DNA from: Gemmatimonadota bacterium
GTDB taxonomy: Bacteria; Gemmatimonadota; Gemmatimonadetes; Palauibacterales; Palauibacteraceae
Direction of reading: 5' to 3'
DNA: 7,938 bases
Assembly: GCA_029863105.1 (NCBI GenBank)
Contig: JAOTWC010000062.1
Coordinates: 1-7,938 of the forward strand
Shown here: one piece after another, positions 6,216 through 7,938 of the stretch
Position numbering within the stretch: the first letter of the stretch is position 1
How the letters are laid out: each line of letters starts with the position of its first letter
Made by a program: the position numbers and the translations under genes
The notes under the pieces: generated by a model
Told to the model about the DNA's origin: nothing
What the model saw: the letters and a program-made list of their open reading frames with translations, nothing else
The model's database searches: none

Positions 6216-7535
6216 CTAGTCGTAATACTCAACACCGAGGTGCGTGATCTGCTCCTCACCCACCAGCCAGCGCAGCGTGTTCTTGAGCTTCCAGTGCTGG
6301 ATAAAAATGTCATGCTCGGGGTAGAGCCCCGGCGCCACCTGCGGGCTCTTGAAGTAGAACGACAACCATTCCTGGATGCCGTGGAGGCCCGAGCGCTGCG
6401 CCAGGTCGAGAAACAGCGCAAGGTCCAGGACGATCGGGGCGGCCAGGATCGAATCCCTGCACAGGAAGTCGATCTTGATCTGCATCTTGTAGTCCATCCA
6501 GCCGAAGATGTCGAGATTGTCCCAACCCTCTTTGTTGTCACCGCGCGGCGGGTAGTAGTTGATTCGAACCTTGTGATACATGTTCCCGTACAGATCCGGA
6601 TACATCTCCGGCTGCAGAATGTGTTCCAGAACGCCGAGCTTCGACTCTTCCTTCGTCTTGAAGCTCTCCGGATCGTCCAGGACTTCGCCGTCACGGTTCC
6701 CGAGAATGTTCGTCGAGAACCAGCCGTTCAGGCCCAGCATCCGAGTCTTCAAACCGGGAGCCAGGATCGTCTTCATCAGGGTCTGGCCAGTCTTGAAGTC
6801 CTTGCCGCAGACCGGAACCCTGTTCTCGCGGGCGAGCTCCAGCATCGCGGCCATGTCCACGGTGAGATTCGGTGCGCCGTTGGCAAACGGGACCCCTTCC
6901 TTCAGAGCGGCCCAGGCGTAGATCATCGATGGCGCGATCGCATCCGCGTTGTCCCGCATCGCCTGCTCGAATGAAGCCAGTGACGCATGCTCCTGCGTGG
7001 GTTGCAGGAAGATCTCCGTCGAGGCGCACCAGACGATTACGAGGCGCGCACAGTCGTGGTCTGTCTTGAAGCGGCGTATGTCCGCTCTCAGTTGTTCTCC
7101 GAGCTCGTATTTGCTCTCCCCGGACTTCACGTTCGTTCCGTCGAGCTTCTTGACATATTTCTTGTCGAACACGGCTGGCATCGGCTTGATCGACTTGAGA
7201 AAATCGGCGATCGGCTCGATGTCTTCAGACCGCAGAACCCCGCACACGCGCGCCGACTCGTAGGCATCGTCCGGAATCGGGTCCCAGGCACCGAACACGA
7301 GGTCGTCCAGGTCGGCAAGCGGGACAAACTCCTTGATCAGGGGCACACGGTCGTCCGTGCGCTTGCCAAGCCGAATGGTGTTCATCTGCGTAAGCGAGCC
7401 GATCGGACGTTTCCTGCCGGTTCGAATCGACTCGACGCCAGCGATCGTCGTCGTGGACACAGCCCCCAGACCGACCAGCAACACACCGAGTCTTCCGTCG
7501 GCGGGCTGAATCTCCCGCCCTGTCTGCTCCTGCAT
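6216..7535 (-). CDS. ino1: myo-Inositol-1-phosphate synthase
   Basis: The enzyme converts glucose 6-phosphate to 1L-myo-inositol 1-phosphate using bound NAD+, the committed step of inositol synthesis. The N-terminal dinucleotide-binding strand-turn reads GVLLVGLGAVSTT (17-29). The active-site stretch GKDFKTGQTLMKT (244-256) carries the conserved lysines, and NGWFSTNILGNRDG (270-283) and QIKIDFLCRDS (352-362) are further family blocks. The length of 439 residues is typical of bacterial members (about 360-440) and shorter than yeast (about 530). The GKDFKTGQT loop looks closer to the eukaryotic form (G-D-K-GQT) than to the actinobacterial one, from memory. ATG at 7535 has AGGAG ten bases upstream. 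The gene ends in tandem TAG TGA stops. It follows the CDP-alcohol phosphatidyltransferase by 42 bases, so its product is the plausible head-group for that enzyme. Confidence 0.96.
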   Translation of the reverse strand: MQEQTGREIQPADGRLGVLLVGLGAVSTTTIAGVESIRTGRKRPIGSLTQMNTIRLGKRTDDRVPLIKEFVPLADLDDLVFGAWDPIPDDAYESARVCGVLRSEDIEPIADFLKSIKPMPAVFDKKYVKKLDGTNVKSGESKYELGEQLRADIRRFKTDHDCARLVIVWCASTEIFLQPTQEHASLASFEQAMRDNADAIAPSMIYAWAALKEGVPFANGAPNLTVDMAAMLELARENRVPVCGKDFKTGQTLMKTILAPGLKTRMLGLNGWFSTNILGNRDGEVLDDPESFKTKEESKLGVLEHILQPEMYPDLYGNMYHKVRINYYPPRGDNKEGWDNLDIFGWMDYKMQIKIDFLCRDSILAAPIVLDLALFLDLAQRSGLHGIQEWLSFYFKSPQVAPGLYPEHDIFIQHWKLKNTLRWLVGEEQITHLGVEYYD

Positions 7536-7545
7536 ATTCCGTTGT

Positions 7546-7550
7546 CTCCT
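7546..7550 (-). promoter_or_regulatory. Shine-Dalgarno site of ino1
   Basis: AGGAG on the minus strand ends ten bases before the ATG at 7535. The spacing is slightly long but usable, and it supports this start, which places the dinucleotide-binding motif at the expected distance from the N-terminus. Confidence 0.65.
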
Positions 7551-7577
7551 CTGATCTGTCTCGGACGCTAGTGGGCG

Positions 7578-7938
7578 TCAGGTATTGGGACTGCGCTCGG
7601 ACGGCCGGCGTTTCACGGCCCTTCCCACGGCCCGGCCCTCCGGCCGCGTGTTCCGGTACACCCACCAGATGCGCTGCAGAACCGTGAGGTTCGTCAGGAT
7701 GGCCAACGCATACAGGACGACTTTCAGAACAATGCCGCTGTTCTGCTCCCCAAACAGGACCGCGGCCAGTCCGATCAGCAGGACGCGTTCGGCCCGTTGC
7801 ATGAGTCCTATCGAGCAATCGATGCCGAGTGCTTCTGCCCGGGCCCTTGTGTAGCTGATCATGAGCGACCCGGCCATGGCTAGCATGACCACGTAGATCA
7901 TGCCCACGTCGCCAAGCTCGAGCCGATAATCGTTATAT
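7578..7938 (-). CDS. CDP-alcohol phosphatidyltransferase, C-terminal part (5' end outside window), likely phosphatidylinositol-phosphate synthase type
   Basis: This integral membrane family moves a phosphoalcohol onto a CDP-diacylglycerol-type lipid. The frame is open to the right edge, leaving 119 residues of the C-terminal half. Visible parts are a membrane helix (about 11-28), the family block SYTRARAEALG (28-38), RAERVLLIGLAAVL (48-61) leading the next helix, and a last helix (about 69-88). A basic, disordered tail of about 25 residues follows. The catalytic motif with the metal-binding aspartates (D-DG-AR-G-D-D) lies upstream, outside the window. The SYTRARAE and R-ER pattern fits the inositol-phosphate-using group, and the next gene makes inositol 1-phosphate, so phosphatidylinositol-phosphate synthesis is the favoured role. 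Phosphatidylglycerol-phosphate synthase (pgsA) is the main alternative. The internal GTG at 7907 is not a real start, because the homologous frame continues upstream of it. Confidence 0.88.
   Translation of the reverse strand, partial: YNDYRLELGDVGMIYVVMLAMAGSLMISYTRARAEALGIDCSIGLMQRAERVLLIGLAAVLFGEQNSGIVLKVVLYALAILTNLTVLQRIWWVYRNTRPEGRAVGRAVKRRPSERSPNT

Noticed and set aside
5607..6974. 455-residue plus-strand open frame over tmk and ino1
   Set aside because: It is antisense to two clear enzymes with catalytic motifs, and the translation shows no recognisable domain.
7564..7579. Small stem-loop GACGC/GCGTC between the transferase stop and ino1
   Set aside because: It has only five base pairs and no T-run. 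It is too weak to call a terminator or attenuator in high-GC DNA.
1..7938. Mobile elements, CRISPR arrays, tRNA or rRNA genes
   Set aside because: I saw no transposase, long direct or terminal inverted repeats, regularly spaced repeats or RNA gene motifs.

Overview
The window is a compact, GC-rich bacterial chromosome segment with no mobile elements, rRNA, tRNA or CRISPR. I read it as chromosomal DNA of a Gram-negative-type bacterium, possibly Gemmatimonadota. That is an inference from three things: high GC, a bacterial HU with an enlarged arm-base loop, and inositol-1-phosphate synthase next to a CDP-alcohol phosphatidyltransferase and secreted S41 proteases. I cannot confirm the phylum without a search.

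Layout, left to right. (1) Minus strand, 1-1498: the 5' part of a class 3 (Rhizobium etli type) L-asparaginase, cut by the left edge, preceded by a small gene of unknown function. (2) Plus strand, 1680-2054: a likely sigma70-type promoter and a GTG-started HU histone-like DNA-binding protein. (3) 2055-2155: a 101-bp gap between converging genes, filled by two strong stem-loops. (4) Minus strand, 2156-7938: a tightly packed five-gene cluster. In transcription order these are a CDP-alcohol phosphatidyltransferase (C-terminal part only, cut by the right edge), myo-inositol-1-phosphate synthase, thymidylate kinase, and two tandem paralogous exported S41 (C-terminal processing type) proteases.

How the genes work together. 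The first two genes of the minus cluster fit a phosphatidylinositol-phosphate route: glucose-6-phosphate to inositol-1-phosphate, then transfer to a CDP-diacylglycerol-type donor. Thymidylate kinase is a housekeeping passenger, joined to the first protease by a 4-base stop/start overlap. The two proteases arose by tandem duplication. Both keep the Ser/Lys dyad and a PDZ domain, but they differ in the loop next to the active site. The cluster's promoter lies beyond the right edge. I see no clear new defence or mobile system. The item most worth following is the inositol-lipid plus dual-protease operon.
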